From the NCBI GenBank assembly GCA_022410635.1, contig JAJVDF010000777.1:246991-310990 (forward strand): a stretch of DNA of 64,000 nucleotides, given 5' to 3'. Under the pieces are notes generated by a model that was not told the origin of the DNA, made no database searches, and worked only from the letters and a program-made list of their open reading frames with translations. This document shows positions 1-9,415 of the stretch, one piece after another (within the stretch, counting starts at the first letter, position 1; the number at the start of each line of letters is the position of its first letter). A program made the position numbers and the translations under genes. Source of the DNA: Tretioscincus oriximinensis. Lineage: Eukaryota > Chordata > Lepidosauria > Squamata > Gymnophthalmidae.

Positions 1-329
1 CATGTACTTACATCCAAGAAATTATCCAGGAGGGTAGGATCCTTATTTATAATCAATTCTTGAACCTGAAGAGGAAAAATACGATGAAGAATTTAAAAGC
101 AGAGAAGGCAATTCAGAACATTTCTGTTGGATCATTAGGGCCAAAATGTGCACTTGATTGGGATACAATCAAGAAAAAACAGGATATTTCTCCTTTTTCA
201 TGGCATAACTTTCAAATTAAGATTCACGAAGGAAAGGGTAGTAGTTTGTGACTGTAGCAGGCTTGCTGGTAGCTACTGAGATCAATATGGGATAATATCA
301 ACTATAGGCGAAGGTATAATCTGGATATG

Positions 330-545
330 GGACAGTGGTTATATCCTGGTTCTTATGCCATTGTCTTTTGTGCATAGCTTCTCAAAGGACGAAATGGAAA
401 GATGAGACCAAGTGGACATTAGAAAGATTTTATGATTATATTATTAATGTTTTAGCAAACGCAGTATCAAACTGCAAAATTAATAATCCGGAAAATACTT
501 GGAAAAGAGAAAGTTGTAAACGAAAACAGAAAAGCGACAGAAGGA
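330..545 (+). pseudogene. L1-type LINE ORF2 C-terminal remnant
   Basis: One frame reads a Trp-Lys-Asp-x-Thr-Lys-Trp motif followed by a hydrophobic helix and SNCKINN-like residues. The same arrangement recurs in the better L1 remnants at 17650-17880 (minus) and 21100-21300 (plus). Only this short C-terminal piece can be recognised; sequence from 1 to 330 is AT-rich and may belong to the same element but shows no motif. Assigned by similarity to copies within the window, so moderate confidence. Confidence 0.45.
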
Positions 546-1394
546 CTGGGGTGACCCCTAGTGGGGTGTGTGCGTGTTAAGGCCCTGGGAGGTACCATCT
601 ATTGCCTTCCCTGCAGAAGGACCAGAACAATCCATTGTCTCAGGCATACCTTACAGATCCATCTTCTGTGACCATGATTGATGCAGCCTGATGACTCATC
701 AGTAAAGGTGGTGTTTTTTTAACATCATCCCCAAAGCTTCTCCAGTTTTGTTAAGGAATGTAAAAATCAGCAACCACCACATTAAAGCTGTGATCACATT
801 TGGGCTTAATGCGCACCCCAACACGAAGCGGGAGCCAACCATTTGCATTGTGTTACCATAAAAATGGTCTCTGAAGTGCTCCTGCATGGATCCTGCTATG
901 CAGAAGGTGGTGATTAAGTGTCTTCGCAGCTCTCTTTTGAAATTCATGCTAAGAGAACTCCGACAACAAGGTTGGGGAATCGGCAGGCAAGGCAAGCAGG
1001 AGAACAGGAGAATCAGGAGGGAAAGACACAGATGATGGGGACTTTAATGACCGTTCAAAGCAAGTTGAGGATTTCCTTAATCCTACGCCCTCACTTCACT
1101 TTCAAAATGGAGTGGAAAATTCTGTTTTCCATTCCGTGTTAAAGTCCCAGTGCGATCACAGTCTAACTTTCATCTATAACTGGACATAGATTAATATTCA
1201 CAGAGGTGTCACAAAGGTAAAATTTGGAACTCACCTGTTTCAGGACTGAGATTTTAGAATCATTGCTGATCAAGGCAGCCTGATTTAACAAATCAACAAC
1301 CTAAACAAGAAAAAAACCTGATGTAAAACAAAATCTTAGTGGGCAGAGGGGTTCACGGGATCAATAACTCTTTGCCCTCATAGACCCTCTTTGC
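546..1394. other. Stretch with no recognised gene or repeat
   Basis: The reading frames here are short and match nothing I know. The segment 700-1000 has open frames on both strands but no domain, splice signal pair or repeat similarity that I can see. It may be old unclassified repeat or unique intergenic DNA. Confidence 0.3.
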
Positions 1395-1750
1395 CCCAGA
1401 CACCTTTCTGTAGCAGAAAAACTGTTTCATATGGGTAGGATTGGGCACAGACTGGCTAAAGAGTATTCCTCCTTCCCAGGGTAGCTGAAGTGCAGGCTGG
1501 GCAGAAGAGGCTGCCTGTTGCTCAGACTACACTTCCCAGAAGGCAACGGCACTAGCACAACAACAACTCCTTTTCACTTTTTTCACATTTGAGTTGCTAC
1601 TGCCAGTTTTGCAAAGCTGCTGGCCATCCACGCTTTTATAATAAACCCTTGTAATTGGGAAAAAACGGGTGTGGAAAAGCAGGCAGAAACACAACTTAAA
1701 AATAGGAAACAGGAATTCTGCCAGGAACTAGAGAAACAGGAAGCTTAATA
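1395..1750 (-). mobile_element. Dispersed repeat family B (TIR-like, ~355 bp) copy
   Basis: Shares the order of blocks with copies at 6372, 15930, 45117 and 53200: AGCAGAAAA..., a lactose-operator-unlike GC block with CAGGCTGGGCAGAAGAGG, ACTACACTTCCCAG, TTTTCAC.TTTTTCACATTT, CTTTTATAATAA and GCAGGCAGAAA.ACAACT. It contains a close match to the ZNF143/THAP11 motif at 1526-1544. No coding capacity. The family is defined only from this window. Confidence 0.6.
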
Positions 1751-2404
1751 TTGTTTAGATCTGGAAACCCATCTATAGTTCAAAATAGCCTTCAGTGTCA
1801 TCATGCTGGAAGTCTCACCCTCTCCGAGGTTGTCATGGTGTCTATCCCAGAATTCTCCTCTCCAGAAAAAAACTGAAAGGCAACACTCATACGCGAGAGA
1901 TCAGAGTCTCCCATACCACTGTGGCCTGCCATGGTGGTACGCAGTTGCTTCGCCCACAGATGAGGCTGGGTTCTCCAAGCGGAGCCTAGAAAGGCAAGTT
2001 TGGAAGACAAAATGAGTTTAGGAAAAGCCTAGCTGGTAACCCTTGGTATTCGGGGTGACTTCATGTCAGTTGTCCAGTTTATACACGGCTTCTTGTTAAA
2101 ATGTCACCTCAAAATGGTAAAAAACAAATGATAAAGAATAGTTGTAAAGCAGATCACAAAACAGAAAAGGGGAAGGGGGAAAAGGGTATTTTCTGCTATA
2201 AATTCTGGGATGGGGAGAGGTAACATGTAATACTAAATGTAATAAAATTAAGATGTTTCCCTCCACTGAGACCCCTTTCCCTTCCAGACCCTTCTGTCAG
2301 CCCTCTCCCCCCCCTCCCCTTCCCTACCAGACATACCTCCATCCCTATATACCTCCCCCCCTCCAGGCCCCTCTCCCAGCCCTCTCACTCCTCCAGACCC
2401 CCTC
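1751..2404. other. Unassigned intergenic sequence with C-rich tract
   Basis: 1751-2250 shows no recognisable element. 2263-2404 is strongly C-rich and repetitive (CCCCTCC, CCAGACCC, CCCAGCCCTCTC units), a degenerate pyrimidine-rich simple repeat on the plus strand. Confidence 0.4.
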
Positions 2405-2480
2405 CCTCAGTATCTGAAGAAGTAGACGTGTCTACCAAAGCTTAGGCCACCCTCTGTTCTCCTGTTAGTCTCCAAGTGCT
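2405..2480 (+). repeat. Short dispersed repeat F (GTTAGTCTCYAAG motif)
   Basis: Carries TATCTGAAGAAGTAGACGTG, then CCTGTTAGTCTCCAAGTGC and TACTAGCCCCTTTGCTGG. The motif recurs at 22313-22425, 42755-42895, 55680-55780 and 56760-56860. It resembles a widespread amniote interspersed repeat whose segment reads GTTAGTC..AAGGTGCTAC and ends in CTAACACGGCTA; its superfamily is not certain from sequence alone. Confidence 0.5.
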
Positions 2481-2639
2481 ACTAGCCCCTTTGCTGGAAT
2501 ATAAAAACAGTATAGCTCCCCTTCCCAGACAGACCCCTCTCCTCCTCCCCATACACCTCTGCCCCAGAGCCCCTCACCCAGTGGCTCTTCTTTCTTCACT
2601 CTTAGCTCCCAAGACTTCTGCCGGCTATCACGGTACAAC

Positions 2640-2960
2640 TTGGAAACAAGCTCCCCACCCCCACCTCGGCGGCACTTCCTGTTAACCGCCCTCGAGAGAT
2701 GTGGTATGCGCACGCGCTTGACAGCGCAAGGGCTCTTGGGGCGTGCAGTTTTATATTCGTCCGCGTAGCTGACCGCAGCGGCTGCGCAGCCGCTTGCTGC
2801 GCGCGTGCGTTGGAGTGGCTGAGCGAGTCGGCCGCTTTCAGGCAATCAGGAGAGAACTAGGGCGGAGCAAGGAGTCCTGGGATATGTAGTTTTTTTTTCT
2901 TTGCAAGCTAGGACGTGGTTTCACACCGCGCGAAATGTTGGGAAATGTCGTTTCTAATTT
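2640..2960. promoter_or_regulatory. CpG-rich promoter-like patch with ZNF143-like sites
   Basis: CpG density jumps here compared with the AT-rich flanks, including GCGCACGCGC (NRF1-like) near 2708-2717 and GCTGCGCGCGTGCG near 2796-2809. A strong ZNF143/THAP11-type site reads ACTACATATCCCAGGAC on the minus strand (2874-2890) and a weaker one ACGACATTTCCCAA (2938-2951). This combination is typical of TATA-less CpG promoters. I cannot attach a gene: open frames on both sides (for example 2465-2845 minus) show no known domain. It could be the first exon and promoter of an unrecognised transcript, or a CpG-rich repeat. Confidence 0.4.
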
Positions 2961-2969
2961 TGACAAGAG

Positions 2970-3006
2970 TTTTTATTTTATTTTATTTTTATTTATTTTA
3001 TTTTAT
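2970..3006 (+). repeat. (TTTTA)n simple repeat
   Basis: Short A/T pentamer tract TTTTATTTTATTTTTATTTA type directly after the CpG patch. Confidence 0.7.
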
Positions 3007-3086
3007 TGCAGCCTGCTCTTCTTATGCTGCTTTCTAGAAGCTCTGGAAAGCAATGCAAAAGCAATTTAAAAATGTAATATGGAAGG

Positions 3087-3480
3087 TAGACTGAATAGAT
3101 CTTCTGAGGCCCAAACTGGGTAATTAATATTCATGATAATTTGCAAATTCATGAAAAATATGCAAATCATCTACCAACATGCATACCCCTCCTAAATCCC
3201 CGCCTGAGAAATTTGCAAAGCAAATGATAATTTTCTGAAATGTGTGAGAATTTTCTGAAGCATGTGAGAATTTTTGGAAGTGTGTGAGAATTTTCAACGT
3301 GCATGAGAAATTTGCATTTTTTTATTTTTTACTGAGGAGAGAGCGCCTTCAGGAAGCTCTTTCCAGTTGCCAGAGCCCCCTAGTTGTGGTGCAGTGAATT
3401 TTAAAAAATATTGTTTCCTCAGCAAAAATTGAGGAAATGGCTGGGTTTCCCCCCCAAAAAGGGGTCATCTGGTCAGCCTA
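3087..3480 (+). mobile_element. Family A non-autonomous DNA transposon, long form
   Basis: Begins TAGACTGA and ends GGGGTCATCTGGTCAGCCTA. Internal blocks are TAATTAATATTCATG, two octamer-like AT blocks, repeated GTGTGAGAATTTT units, a CCTTCAGGAAG...CCAGAGCCCCCTAG block and TTTCCTCAGCAAAAA. The same structure occurs at 18404-18791 (plus) and 45226-45629 (minus), and truncated at 5437-5931 (minus). The 5' terminus has drifted from the consensus TAGRCTGACCAGAT. No coding capacity. Confidence 0.75.
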
Positions 3481-3594
3481 AGGTACAAAAAATGTATGAA
3501 TATATATATAATCAATGTGATTGTGACTGTAATTTCTAATCGTAGAATTAACAATCTGGAAAAAACGTGAATAACGCAGGAAGGTATGAAGTTC

Positions 3595-3870
3595 ATACAT
3601 GGGATGGATAAGGGGAATAGACAAAAATATTTTCAGCACTAGGACCAGGGGACATTCATTGAAACGGATGGGCAAAAGAGTGAGGACTGACAAGGGAAAA
3701 TATTTTTTCACCCAGAGGGTCATTGGTCTGTGGAATTCACTTCTAGAAGAGGTGGTGGTAGCTGGATAAAGCCTGGATAGCTATAAGACAGGATTAGACA
3801 AGTTCATGGAAGCCAAGGGTATCAATGGCTACTAGGATGGCTCTCTTGGTGCTGCCTCCGGGATGGAGCA
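3595..3870 (+). mobile_element. CR1-type LINE 3' end fragment
   Basis: Contains the run CATGGGATGGATAAG, TTTTTCACCCAGAGGGTCAT, TAGACAAGTTCATGGA and GGATGGAGCAACAGG, which translates (with breaks) to the C-terminal end of CR1 ORF2 (KYFFTQRVIGLWN.. type). 5' truncated, as usual for target-primed LINE insertions. Confidence 0.8.
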
Positions 3871-4725
3871 ACAGGCCCCTTTCTTTGGCAAATTGTGTAC
3901 TGTGTACAATCCTATCATCACACCTTAGATAAGGCATTGTGGAATTGGAGAAGGTGCATAAAAGGGCAACAAGAATAATGGCAGGGCTGGATCAAAATCC
4001 CTTAGGAAACCAGGTATTAGGTAAACACGTTCTTCTCCTCCATTCTCAAGGAAGTCACAGATACTTCTCTTCAGTAAACAGTCTTTGCTACCAAATAGAT
4101 AGATCAACGGTACCAGCAGTAATAGCAGTAATCTATTCAAAGCAGTTACTTCTATAGGCAGTGCACTTACAAGCCTCTTGTTAATGCTTCCCCTTTGTAC
4201 ATCACTATGATTCAAATCTACTCTATATTCCTGTTTAATCACTCCCCCTCCCACCCCCTGCCTAGGCAAGAGAAACAAAAGTGGAAGTCTAAGAAACAAT
4301 TGCACTCTAACACCAGGCTGCAATGTCTAGGTCTCTTCAGCCTTGAAAAACCTGATTAAGAGGTGACCTGACAGATGTGTATAAAATCATGCATGGTATT
4401 GATAAAGTAAAATATTTTCTCTATCGTACAACATAAAGACCAGGGGGCATTCCTTGAAGCTGATGAGCAAAAGAGTGAGGACAGACGGAGGGTTCCCCCC
4501 CCCCCCCCCCCAGAGGGTCATCAGCTTGGGTAGCTTTAAGACAGGATTAGACAAGTTCATGGACACCAAGGATATAAATAAACCATTTGCAGGGAGTTGA
4601 GAACAGGTGAGGGTTTTGCCTTTTTCTGCTCCAGACTGCCCAGGTGGACCACTGGGTGAGACGGAATGCTGGACTAGATGGACTCTGGCCCCATTCAGCA
4701 GGGCTCTTCTTAGGTTCTTAACTTC
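3871..4725 (+). mobile_element. CR1-type LINE 3' fragment, interrupted
   Basis: 3871-3990 reads the RT C-terminal segment (VELEKVHKRATRIM-like). 4322-4725 continues with the LGLFSLEK-like part and the 3' UTR to ATTCAGCAGGGCTCTTCTTAGG. About 330 bp of unrelated sequence (3991-4320) separates the parts. A pure C run of about 18 nt at 4494-4511 lies in the place of the CCCAGAGGGTC motif, a likely slippage expansion. Confidence 0.75.
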
Positions 4726-4856
4726 AAAATGATACAAAATGAATTTTTAGCTTCCTTGGTAAAGCACGAAACAGACTTCTGTATGAGTTTGGCGACCTCT
4801 TGTGGCAAAAAGTTATACGAACCCATGCAAAGGCTCTATAATGTGTTTTAGGTTTC

Positions 4857-5022
4857 TAGGCCCTGTCTCCACCAAGCCTTATCATGGGTTATATCCAAAG
4901 CTTGGCTATCCACATGCCAATATAGACTATGGCAGGCATGCCACAGCCTACACAACATGTAGATGGCAGACACATAATCCGAGATAGAACGCAGGATAAG
5001 ACTCAGTGGGGACAGGGCCCTA
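4857..5022. mobile_element. Family C palindromic MITE-like element
   Basis: Begins TAGGCCCTGTCTCCACCAAG and ends CTCAGTGGGGACAGGGCCCTA, an imperfect terminal inverted repeat of about 30 bp. Inner blocks AGCTTGGCTATCCACATGCC and TAGACTATGGCAGGC recur in other copies (18115, 32000, 32525, 11160). The TIR beginning TAGG fits the hAT pattern (T/C)A(A/G)NG, but no target duplication is clear here. Confidence 0.7.
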
Positions 5023-5027
5023 GAATT

Positions 5028-5126
5028 TAGGGTTACTAAATAAAACCCAGGGTAGAAGTTTATACCTTTAATAGGGTGAAAGTTAAAGGTGCAAACATCT
5101 ATCCTGGATTTTATCTGGTAACCTTA
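5028..5126. repeat. 99-bp snapback palindrome (TAGGGTTAC ends)
   Basis: Starts TAGGGTTACTAAATAAAACC and ends GGTAACCTTA; the two arms match over about 44 nt with a handful of mismatches and a very short loop, so almost the whole element is an inverted repeat. It abuts family C at 5022. A related half (GGTTACCACATAAAA...GCACCTTTAATGGG) is at 40951-41000. Confidence 0.65.
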
Positions 5127-5232
5127 ATTAGAACTGTTAACAGATCCCTAAAATACATTACTACTATGACCTGTGCTAACAAACAGGATGGAAAGAGGAG
5201 TGGGGGGTGTTGGGGGGATGTTGGGATGGAGT

Positions 5233-5436
5233 AGAAGAAGAACTAGGTTTTTATATCCTGCTTTAGGGAATCAAAGCAACTTACAAATTTATTTTTTGCC
5301 CGAAGTCTTCCATTCTATCTCCCCCCTTCCATGTTGTGGAGGTTCCTATTCATCTTCTTGCAGTGACTTTCAAACAGCTGGGTTGCCTGAAGCTGAGGTC
5401 GGTAGAGGACGCTCACCCCTCGCCATGGCTGATACA
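5233..5436 (-). mobile_element. tRNA-derived SINE with (TTC)n tail, minus strand
   Basis: Read on the minus strand it has a GGCGAGGGGTGAGCG block, the AATAGCTG-like central block, CTTCGGGCAAAAAATA and the tail TATAAAAACC(TAGTTC)TTC. The tRNA-like head is lost at the junction with the family A element at 5437. Confidence 0.7.
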
Positions 5437-5931
5437 TAGTCTGACCAGATGCCCCCTTTTTGGGGGTGAAACCTGGTTTTGGGGTGTCATTTCCCTGGTT
5501 TTTGCTGAGGAAAAGAAATATATATATATATTTAAAAAATTAACTGCAGCACCACTAGGGGTCTCTGGCATCTAAGAGCAGCTCCTGAAGGCATCCTCCG
5601 CTCAGTACAAAAATAAAAATTCTCACACACTTCAAAACTTTATTGCACACTTCAAAAAATATTGTTTTAGTTTTTTTTAAACAAAATCGCTGCACCAGCA
5701 CTAGGGGCATCTGGCAACTGGGGCCAGCTTCTGAAGGCACCTTCCCCTCTGTAAAAAAATAAATAAATTCTGATGTACTCCAAAAATTCTCAGTTTAAAA
5801 ATTCTTGCACACTTAAAAAAATTCTCACATGCTCCACCGATTTGTCGGGCTGGAATTTTGGAAGGGAATGCATGTTGGTAGGTAATTTACATATTTATGA
5901 ATATGCAAATTAGCATGAATATTAATTACGG
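5437..5931 (-). mobile_element. Family A DNA transposon, internally duplicated and truncated
   Basis: The terminus TAGTCTGACCAGATGCCCCC opens at 5437. The block with GCACCACTAGGGG...CTCCTGAAGGCA..C is present twice (about 5548-5605 and 5692-5752), with AT-rich sequence and GTGTGAGAATTTT-type units between. The far terminus is missing: similarity ends near TAATATTCATGC at about 5931. Orientation is opposite to the copy at 3087. Confidence 0.7.
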
Positions 5932-6371
5932 GTATATACAATTAAAGGTAAACTTGCACTGTGTCTTATGCTGAGCTATATCCCAGAAAAAGAGCCTGCC
6001 ACCCTTATGCCTAACCATGGTTTTTGCCAAGCAGAAGAGTGCTATGGGCAGCTTCTATCGCAGGAGGGTCCTCTTTCCCATCATCCCTTGCTCTCTCTCC
6101 TCTCTCCCTCTTCTTTGGCCTCCAGATAAATGACAAATGATAACAGAGAGTCTGGCAGTTGGGGCCCAAAGGCCACCCCTGCCCTGAGCTCTTGGAATTC
6201 TCTCACATGAATAATTTGTTTTACCAGCAGCCTTATTGGCTCCTTTAACTTGTTTCCAGATGATAAGATGGCTTGGAAACACCTGGGTTTTCTTGGCTTT
6301 TTGTATGCACTGGAAACCCCCACAAAAAAAATAGCAGTTGATTACTTGGCAACCATGATTATATAGATGAT

Positions 6372-6800
6372 GTTCCATACTTAAACAATAACAAGCTTCC
6401 AGCTTCCTGTTTGTCTTATTTCCTGACAGAATTTATGTTTCCTGTTCTATGGTTTTAAGTTGTATTTCTGCCTGCTTTTAGACAACATTTTTCATGATGA
6501 GAAGGGCTTATTACAAAAGGCTTTGATGCCCAGCATATTCATGAAGCTGTCAGTAGCAGCAGCAGCCGAAATGTGGAGAAAGGGCTTTGTTGTGCTGGCG
6601 GCAAGGCCTGCTGGGAAGTGTAGTCTGAGCAGTGGGCAGCCTCTTCTGCCCAGTCCTGTAGACTACAGTTCCCAGCCTACACTGCAGTTAGCCCTGGGAG
6701 GGAAGAAGCCTTTTTGGCCAATCTGTGTCCAGTCCCAGTCACAGGAAACATTTTTTCTGCTTATAGGAAGTTGGCTGGGGGACCCATCTATATGCAAAGT
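6372..6800 (+). mobile_element. Family B dispersed repeat, plus orientation
   Basis: Starts AACAATAACAAGCTTCC and ends GGAAGTTGGCTGGGGGACCC. It has TTTCTGCCTGCTTTTAGACA, TTATTA-type AT block, GTGGAGAAAGGG, and two divergent ZNF143-like motifs, ACTACACTTCCCAGCAGG on the minus strand (6612-6629) and ACTACAGTTCCCAGCCTAC on the plus strand (6662-6680), about 50 bp apart. Confidence 0.65.
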
Positions 6801-6837
6801 AAGTTTTCAGGACATAAAAGGAGCCAGTGTATTAGTA

Positions 6838-7135
6838 GTAGTAGTAGTAGAAGAAGAATCTTGTTTTTATACCCTGTCCTGCTCACCCAAGGGATTTGCA
6901 AAGTTAATTTTTCACCCGAAGCCTTACATCTATGGTGGTACAAACGGTGGTACTCGTTTATGTAATTGAAATGTAAATTGCAAATCTACTTTCTTTCAAA
7001 TAACTGAGTTGGCTAGAACTGAAGGCCAATAGAGGGCGCTCACTCCTCTCCATGTGTGACACAGGGCCTTGAAACAGGATCTCTCAGTTGAAAGACCGAC
7101 TCTTAGCGACTGCGCCATTAGTGCCTTTGTGTAGG
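6838..7135 (-). mobile_element. tRNA-derived SINE with TTC/TAC tail
   Basis: Minus strand copy. The (TAG)n(AAG)n tract at 6836-6857 is the tail. The tRNA-like head is at 7040-7135 (minus strand: GGCACTAATGGCGCAGTCGC..., B-box-like GTTTCAAGGCCCTG). The central block AATAGCTG-like and CTTCGGGTGAAAAATTAAC are present. Confidence 0.75.
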
Positions 7136-7554
7136 CTATGACAGGCCCCATTTATTTGTTTTATTTCCAACTGTAAAGAAAATGCACACCTATTGGATTT
7201 CCACGATGTGCGTTTGATGCTTTCAGACCGAATCAGAAAGAGCTCTTGACGGATGTAGATGTATGAGTGACAGATTTAAAAACCAGAGCAGGAGAAGAGC
7301 AAAGAGGCCACGTGATTTCTGAGAGATGTTGCAGACAAGAGGACTGTCCCTGACAGATAGGAGCAACGTGAAGGCAGAACATTGAGCAACTGAAACGTGT
7401 GGGATTTTGAACAGGATGTCCAGGACAAAAAAACACTGGTTTTTCCAGATAAGTTCACCTTTCCAAAAATTGGCACTCGATTTTTTTTGTGTGTGTGTGC
7501 AAATCTGGAAGTCATTTTAGAACCATAGTGCCATACAGCTGCTGCTTTAGCAAG

Positions 7555-7730
7555 CTGTAAATCATAAAAATTACAATGTTGGAAGGGATCTCGGGGTCAT
7601 TTAGTCCAACCCCCCCTGCTCAGTGCAGGATTCACTAAACCATCCCAGACTGATAGTTGCCTGGTCTCTGTTTCAAGACTTCCGTCCAAGGAGAACTCAC
7701 CACCTCCTGTGGCAACCTGGTCCACTGGTT
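7555..7730 (-). mobile_element. CR1 LINE 3' end, (ATTCTATGA)-type, minus strand
   Basis: AATGTTGGAAGGGATCTCGG then GTCATTTAGTCCAACCCCCC and GCTCAGTGCAGGATTCACTAAACCATCCCAGAC are the reverse complement of the classical CR1 3' end (GGGATGGTTTA..., GGTTGGACTA..TGACC..). Severely 5' truncated. Confidence 0.8.
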
Positions 7731-7748
7731 GGTCCATCCATCCATCCA

Positions 7749-7785
<37 letters not shown>

Positions 7786-7812
7786 CTCACTCACTCACTC
7801 ACTCTGTCTGTC
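7731..7812 (+). repeat. Compound microsatellite (CCAT)n (CT)n (CACT)n
   Basis: Tandem CCAT units, then about 40 nt of CT with one TTT interruption, then CACT units ending in CTGTCTGTCT. It sits at the truncated 5' edge of the CR1 fragment. Confidence 0.9.
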
Positions 7813-7921
7813 TACTGGTAGCTATCTATCCATAAAACCCATGATCCTTTGCCAAAGCCACAGACTGGGAACTGTAGTTCAATGAGAAATTATGCCATGA
7901 CTCTGTTGAGTGGGAGTCCTA

Positions 7922-8175
7922 ATCCAAACCAGTTTGGTTTAGTGATTAGAGTGTTGGACTCTTATCTGGTAGTCTCCCAGTTCGATTCCACAGTCCTCCA
8001 AGAAGCCAGCTGGCTGATCTTGGGCCAATCACAGTTTTTTAGAACTCTCTCCATCTGCCTACTTCACAGGGTGTCTGTTATGGAGAAAGCAACAAAAGCT
8101 ATGAGCTAAAAGCTATGGTTAGCAACCCTGAGACCTTCGGGTATAGGGTGGGACATAAGTATAAATAAACAAATA
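7922..8175 (+). mobile_element. tRNA-derived SINE with L2-like tail
   Basis: Head has a pol III A-box-like TTTAGTGATTAGAGTGTTGG and B-box-like CAGTTCGATTCC about 50 nt later, then the CTTGGGCCAATCACAG.T and CTACTTCACAGGGTGTCTGT blocks. Tail CTGAGACCTTCGGGTATAGG and then AAATAAACAAATAAA matches the L2-like 3' end at 31760-31830. It looks like a Sauria-type squamate SINE by its head. Confidence 0.8.
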
Positions 8176-8609
8176 AACCATCAATTGATATATACAGTAT
8201 GATATATATTCAATTAATAGGTCACTAATTGGTACTAATGGGATGCAATTACTTTGTGTGTCCATTAGGCGACAGTATATCCCTACAAGATCGAGTGTTT
8301 CTAGTTAATCAAACAGTTTGGAACTCATTGTTGGTAATGATTTTTGGGTACCAAATTTCGGTCGATTGTTTGATGCTTTGAGAAGACTTTAGGGGGGAGC
8401 CTATCAAAGCATGACTTTTACATTGGAAAGGGCTCCTCTGAAATGTTCAGGCTGAAGAACGGTGGTGATCTGTTAATTTAGGTTGTGACTTCATAAGAAA
8501 CATAGAAAAAGGAATTTAAGGTCCTGTACCTTAAACAGCTGCCTAGAAGAAAGAATTTCAGGGCTCTTGTACCTTTAATAGTTGCATGATAAATAGTTAT
8601 GATTGCAAT

Positions 8610-8762
8610 TTGTTTTAAATATTTCCTGGATCTGTTTTTAATGTTCATGTTGTATTGTACTGGTTTTATAGAATTATCTTGTATTTTATGTTTTGTATTG
8701 CATTGTCAGGCGCCCAGAGCCCTTTGTGGGGTTGGTGGGATATAAATCAAATAGTAAAGTAA
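8610..8762 (+). mobile_element. L2-type LINE 3' end fragment
   Basis: TTTTAATGTTCATGTTGTAT, then GCGCCCAGAGCCCTTTGTGG and GGGATATAAATCAAATAG, the usual form of a vertebrate L2 3' UTR end (CCCAGAGCCC..GGG..GGGATATAAAT). Only the last ~150 nt are present. Confidence 0.55.
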
Positions 8763-8793
8763 AAAAGAATCTCAGGTCTCCTGTACTTTTAGT

Positions 8794-9010
8794 TAGGCTG
8801 ACCAGATGACCCCTTTTTTTTGGAGGGGGGGGGTTTAGAAACCCGGCTTTGGAGTGCCTCACGGTTTTTGCTGAGGAAAATTTCTTTCAAAGAAAGTTTT
8901 TTTTTCGGAAAAAAATATTCTGTTAATTTTTTTTCCCTCAGGAAAAACTGGGGGGCACGGCAAAACCGGGTTTTCACCCCACCCCCCAAAGAGGTCATCT
9001 GGTCAGCCTA
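8794..9010. mobile_element. Family A snapback form with 8-bp target duplication
   Basis: 217-bp near-palindrome: TAGGCTGACCAGATGACCCC at the left and its complement at the right, both arms copying the same (right) terminus of the long form down to the CTGAGGAAAA block. Flanked by the direct repeat CTTTTAGT (8786-8793 and 9011-9018). The related unoccupied sequence at about 8568-8590 (GTACCTTTAATAGTTGCATG) supports the call. TIR starting TAGG and 8-bp TSD fit the hAT superfamily. Confidence 0.85.
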
Positions 9011-9224
9011 CTTTTAGTAGTTGCATGAAAAATTAATTTCAGGGTTTCTGTATGTTTAATTATTGCTGTTTGCTTTTGGATTCACCTATTAAAAGTACAG
9101 GAACCTCAGGCTTTCCTCTTCAAGCGTAGACTAGAAATTCTATTTTTTTACAGCCACCAAATGTCCACAAGTCCATCTTTCCTCCTATATATTGAACATC
9201 CAGAATCTCCTATCCTGAATTTGT

Positions 9225-9310
9225 CCTGAGCTTTATTCTGGATTGCATTTCAGAATAGAGCTTGGCCATCCATGTGCCAGTACAGTCTATAGCAGGCCTA
9301 TCCGGAAGGA
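9225..9310 (+). repeat. Family C partial copy
   Basis: CCTGAGCTTTATTCTGGATT, GAGCTTGGCCATCCATGTGCC and TATAGCAGGCC match the left half of the family C element; the right half is missing. Confidence 0.55.
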
Positions 9311-9415
9311 TAGAAATTTAGCACAAAGCAGTTTTCTAAGCAGTGATAACAGGCGTGTTTTGCCATTGCATATTCTCTGGAAAGAGACCAGAGACTGAAC
9401 AGAGAACTCTCACAG

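Noticed and set aside
2465..2845. 126-codon minus-strand frame across the CpG patch
   Set aside because: Starts in the GC-rich patch and continues into pyrimidine-rich DNA with low-complexity Gly/Arg translation. No domain; open by base composition.
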